Positions 41,897 to 44,321 of a stretch of DNA of 44,321 nt are shown here, one piece after another. The translations under genes were made by a program, and so were the position numbers. Below the pieces are notes generated by a model. That model searched no databases and was not told the DNA's origin. It saw only the letters and a list, made by a program, of their open reading frames with translations. This DNA comes from Thermoplasmatales archaeon UBA447 (GTDB taxonomy: Archaea > Thermoplasmatota > Thermoplasmata > Thermoplasmatales > Thermoplasmataceae). Position 1 is the stretch's first letter; every line of letters starts with the position of its first letter. Location of the stretch: contig DARE01000014.1 of assembly GCA_002503205.1 (NCBI GenBank), positions 1 to 44,321 of the forward strand, in the 5' to 3' direction.

Positions 41897-42391
41897 GTGA
41901 AGGACAGACAGGAAAACGATAATCTGAAAGCTCCATACGAGAGAGGGGGGAGTTCTTTCGGAAACTCGGGTTTCATGAACTCGTTCCGGAAACACGGTGG
42001 GATGAGATATTATGTTTTATGGCTTCTTTCCAGAAATCCGATGCGAGGTTCCGAAATAATGTCTGAGATACAGAGGCAGACATTTGGCTGGTGGAAACCA
42101 AGCCCAGGCACCATTTACCCACTCCTGAGCTCTCTACAGTCAGAGGGTCTCATATCAAAGAGGGATGACATGCGCTTTGAAATGACAGAGGAAGGTTTTG
42201 CCTATATCGGACTGGACAAGGAAGATAGAAGGAATAAGAGATACGATACCTGGAATGTGGACACTATTATCCGGGACATAGAATCAAACATTACTTTTCT
42301 TGAGGAGGAGAAGGAAAATCTTACCTCTGCGGATAACACTAGAATTGAAAATATTATGGAAAGGCTGGAAAAGCTGAAGGTGAAAAAATGA
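41897..42391 (+). CDS. PadR family transcriptional regulator
   Basis: A 164-residue protein. After a polar N-terminus (about 30 residues) comes the winged helix: R-Y-Y-V-L-W-L-L-S-R-N-P-M-R-G-S-E-I-M-S (about 37-56) and the PadR signature P-S-P-G-T-I-Y-P-L-L-S-S-L-Q-S-E-G-L-I (about 69-87). A C-terminal coiled region (about 120-164) would form the dimer. It starts with GTG 41897 and overlaps the ABC ATPase gene by 4 bp (ATGA), so it is the regulator of this exporter. Confidence 0.9.
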   Translation: MKDRQENDNLKAPYERGGSSFGNSGFMNSFRKHGGMRYYVLWLLSRNPMRGSEIMSEIQRQTFGWWKPSPGTIYPLLSSLQSEGLISKRDDMRFEMTEEGFAYIGLDKEDRRNKRYDTWNVDTIIRDIESNITFLEEEKENLTSADNTRIENIMERLEKLKVKK

Positions 42392-43389
42392 CGGAAACTA
42401 TAATAAAAACTGAAAATCTGACCAAGACATACAGCGGTTCAAGTGTAAAGGCTGTTGACAACCTGAACATCGAGATTATGAAAGGAGAAATCTATGGCCT
42501 TCTTGGTCCAAACGGAGCTGGAAAAACAACAACAATAAGTATGCTGTCAACAAGGGTTGCACCAAGTGGAGGAAAGGCAATAGTAGCAGGATACGACATT
42601 GTGAAGGAATCACTCAAGGTAAGGAAGGTTATTGGGGTTGTCCCACAGGACCTTACCACCGATGAGGATCTTTCAGGATACGAGAACCTGATGATGGTTG
42701 CCAGCTTTTATGATGTCAATAAAAACAAAGCGAAAGAGAAGGCAGAACAGCTTCTCAAACTTGTTGATCTGGAAGAAGCTGCTGCAAAGCACGTTAAGAC
42801 ATACTCTGGTGGAATGAGAAAGAGACTTGAGCTAATTGTAGGTCTCATAAACGAACCTGAAATTCTTTTCCTAGATGAGCCTACACTTGGCCTGGATGTT
42901 CAGACAAGGTCACAGATGTGGAAATACATCAGAGATATTCAGGAAAAGCTTGACGTAACAATAATTCTTACAAGCCACTACCTGGATGAGATAGATGCTC
43001 TTTCGTCACGAGTCACAATCATAGATCATGGGAAGGTCCTCGTGACCGGAACCAGTGAGGAACTGAAGGCAAAACTCAAAGGTGATATTATAATGATGAC
43101 TTTCAAAACACAGGAGGAAGCCGAGAGGATAAAAGAATACCCGAATCTCGTTGATGCCAAGGACAACGGCCCAAAGAGTGTGAGGCTTAAAGTGCAGGAC
43201 TCTGACAGGGAACTTCCAAGCGTTATTGAGTTCATTTCCAAAAATCAGCTTTCTCTAACCAGAATGACCGTTCAGAAGCCCTCCCTCGACGACGTTTTCC
43301 TGGAATACACAGGAAAGGGAATACGTGATGCAGAAGGTGGCGGAGAATTCCGGCAGACGATGTTCAACATGAGGAGGTTGAGGAGATGA
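42388..43389 (+). CDS. ABC transporter ATP-binding protein (DrrA/ABC-2 type)
   Basis: A 333-residue ATPase. Walker A is G-P-N-G-A-G-K-T-T (about 39-47), the ABC signature Y-S-G-G-M-R-K-R (about 142-149) and Walker B L-F-L-D-E-P-T (about 161-167), with the H-loop in L-T-S-H-Y-L-D (about 192-198). The extra C-terminal part (about 230-333) is the domain typical of drug and antibiotic exporters. It is coupled by ATGA overlaps to padR before it and the permease after it. Confidence 0.93.
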   Translation: MTETIIKTENLTKTYSGSSVKAVDNLNIEIMKGEIYGLLGPNGAGKTTTISMLSTRVAPSGGKAIVAGYDIVKESLKVRKVIGVVPQDLTTDEDLSGYENLMMVASFYDVNKNKAKEKAEQLLKLVDLEEAAAKHVKTYSGGMRKRLELIVGLINEPEILFLDEPTLGLDVQTRSQMWKYIRDIQEKLDVTIILTSHYLDEIDALSSRVTIIDHGKVLVTGTSEELKAKLKGDIIMMTFKTQEEAERIKEYPNLVDAKDNGPKSVRLKVQDSDRELPSVIEFISKNQLSLTRMTVQKPSLDDVFLEYTGKGIRDAEGGGEFRQTMFNMRRLRR

Positions 43390-44189
43390 GCGGCCTTCTT
43401 CCACTCACATCAAGGGAATTCAAGAAGTGGTACAGAAATCCCATATCCCTTGTAACTGGGCTCATTCAGCCATTCTTCTGGATAGCCCTATTCGGAAGTG
43501 CCTTTGCCGGCCTTGCAGATTTATCAGGGGCCAGCAATAGCATAATTGAGGGCGCGCCAAACTATATCACATTTATACTGGGAGGAGTTCTAACAATTAC
43601 CGGCCTGTTTACAGCAATGTTCACAGGAGTTAACCTTATCTTCGACAGAAGGCTAGGAACTCTGGGACGTTTCCTTATTGCACCTATAAAGAGGAGTTCC
43701 ATAGTTTTCTCAAAGATTTTTTCTGCAATAGCGAGGATCCTGATCCAGGTTGCAATACTTATCGCCGCCGCGCTGGTATTGCCGGACGGATTGAGGTTTG
43801 CACATGGCTTCACACTTTTCGATGTTGGTGTCCTGATAGCAGCGGTTCTTATGATTTCATTCATATTCGCCTCTATCTTCAATCTGATCGCTATAAGGAT
43901 AACTCAGCCGAACTCCCTTTTTGGAATTCTGAACCTCATAAATCTGCCACTTCTTTTCACCAGCACAGCGATGTTTCCGCCCGATCTAATGGCAGGATGG
44001 ATCAGGACAGTGGCGAAATACAATCCGGTCTCATGGTCAGCTGATTCCATAAGGACAGTTATAATAAACGGATCTCTAACATCATCCCAGATGTCCCAGC
44101 TTGGAATATGGCTTCTGGCTCTCTTTATCCTTGCTGTTGTACTTGTATTGCTGACATACTTCCTATCTGAGAAAGGAATACGGGAGTAA
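43386..44189 (+). CDS. ABC-2 type transporter permease
   Basis: A 267-residue membrane protein with six spans. The N-terminus R-E-F-K-K-W-Y-R-N-P-I-S-L is the short amphipathic lead of ABC-2 permeases, and F-D-R-R-L-G-T-L-G-R-F-L-I-A-P-I (about 86-101) and W-S-A-D-S-I-R (about 216-222) are conserved in DrrB-like proteins. With the ATPase it would export a hydrophobic compound or drug; the substrate is unknown. Confidence 0.9.
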   Translation: MSGLLPLTSREFKKWYRNPISLVTGLIQPFFWIALFGSAFAGLADLSGASNSIIEGAPNYITFILGGVLTITGLFTAMFTGVNLIFDRRLGTLGRFLIAPIKRSSIVFSKIFSAIARILIQVAILIAAALVLPDGLRFAHGFTLFDVGVLIAAVLMISFIFASIFNLIAIRITQPNSLFGILNLINLPLLFTSTAMFPPDLMAGWIRTVAKYNPVSWSADSIRTVIINGSLTSSQMSQLGIWLLALFILAVVLVLLTYFLSEKGIRE

Positions 44190-44218
44190 ATCTCTTCTTG
44201 GATTTACCATCTTTTTTA
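44186..44218 (+). terminator. Terminator of the ABC operon
   Basis: GTAAATC (44186-44192) and GATTTAC (44201-44207) form a 7-bp stem with an 8-nt loop, followed by TTTTTT at 44212-44217. The stem contains the TAA stop codon of the permease. The last 100 bp of the window hold nothing else recognised. Confidence 0.55.
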
Positions 44219-44321
44219 ATTTTCACATTGGATTTTAATAAATGTTTTTATTATGATCAGGCAACTGGAATACTGACCTTTTCTAACAACCACCATCACA
44301 TTACCAGTATCATCTGACCCA

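Overview
The window is archaeal and most likely from the Thermoplasmatales (Thermoplasma/Ferroplasma/Cuniculiplasma relatives). The evidence is the archaeal information-processing block Rpo7 - Spt4 - DUF359 dephospho-CoA kinase - S24e - S27ae, an NMD3-like protein, an AsnRS-derived asparagine synthetase, TATA boxes about 25 bp upstream of many start codons (leaderless transcripts), and very tight gene packing. Order-level placement is inference. No rRNA, tRNA or CRISPR array was seen.

Layout. 0.4-5.4 kb: an acetate-transporter-family gene divergent from a formate dehydrogenase operon (NuoG-like FDH catalytic subunit, DUF1641 subunit, FdhD). 5.4-9 kb: small membrane proteins, an AMMECR1 protein and a decayed insertion sequence with a perfect 9-bp target duplication. 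9-14 kb: CPA2 antiporter, an Lrp/AsnC regulator divergent from an ammonia-dependent asparagine synthetase, NMD3-like protein and an isovaleryl-CoA-dehydrogenase-like ACAD. 14-16 kb: the transcription/translation block. 16-22.6 kb: DUF2175, DUF763 and a 1713-residue Lhr-type helicase. 22.6-29.5 kb: a membrane protein overlapping a winged-helix regulator, a glycosylation-rich exported protein, a HicB-like small protein, a polytopic Fe-S membrane protein, an MDR reductase and small membrane proteins. 29.9-37.3 kb: an almost complete molybdenum cofactor pathway: MoeB/ThiF, HAD, two MoeA, MoaB, MoaC, MobA-like, MoaE, MoaD, MoaA. 37.4-39.2 kb: a paralogue of the 6-kb membrane protein and a second decayed copy of the IS. 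39.2-44.3 kb: a proline-racemase-family enzyme, an APC permease, and a PadR-ABC transporter operon with a 16-bp palindromic operator.

How the genes work together. The Moco cluster supplies the cofactor that the formate dehydrogenase needs, and FdhD inserts sulfur into it. The FDH pair resembles the Firmicute YjgC/YjgD (ForCE) type, with active-site Cys-Gln instead of Cys/Sec-His. The most unusual single observation is that MoaD ends in Gly-Gly-Cys rather than Gly-Gly, which should block adenylation unless the Cys is removed. The two IS copies lost different segments, and together they predict an intact element of about 998 bp. An Lrp-like operator next to the Lrp/AsnC gene is matched upstream of the MoeB-like gene, which suggests a shared regulator.
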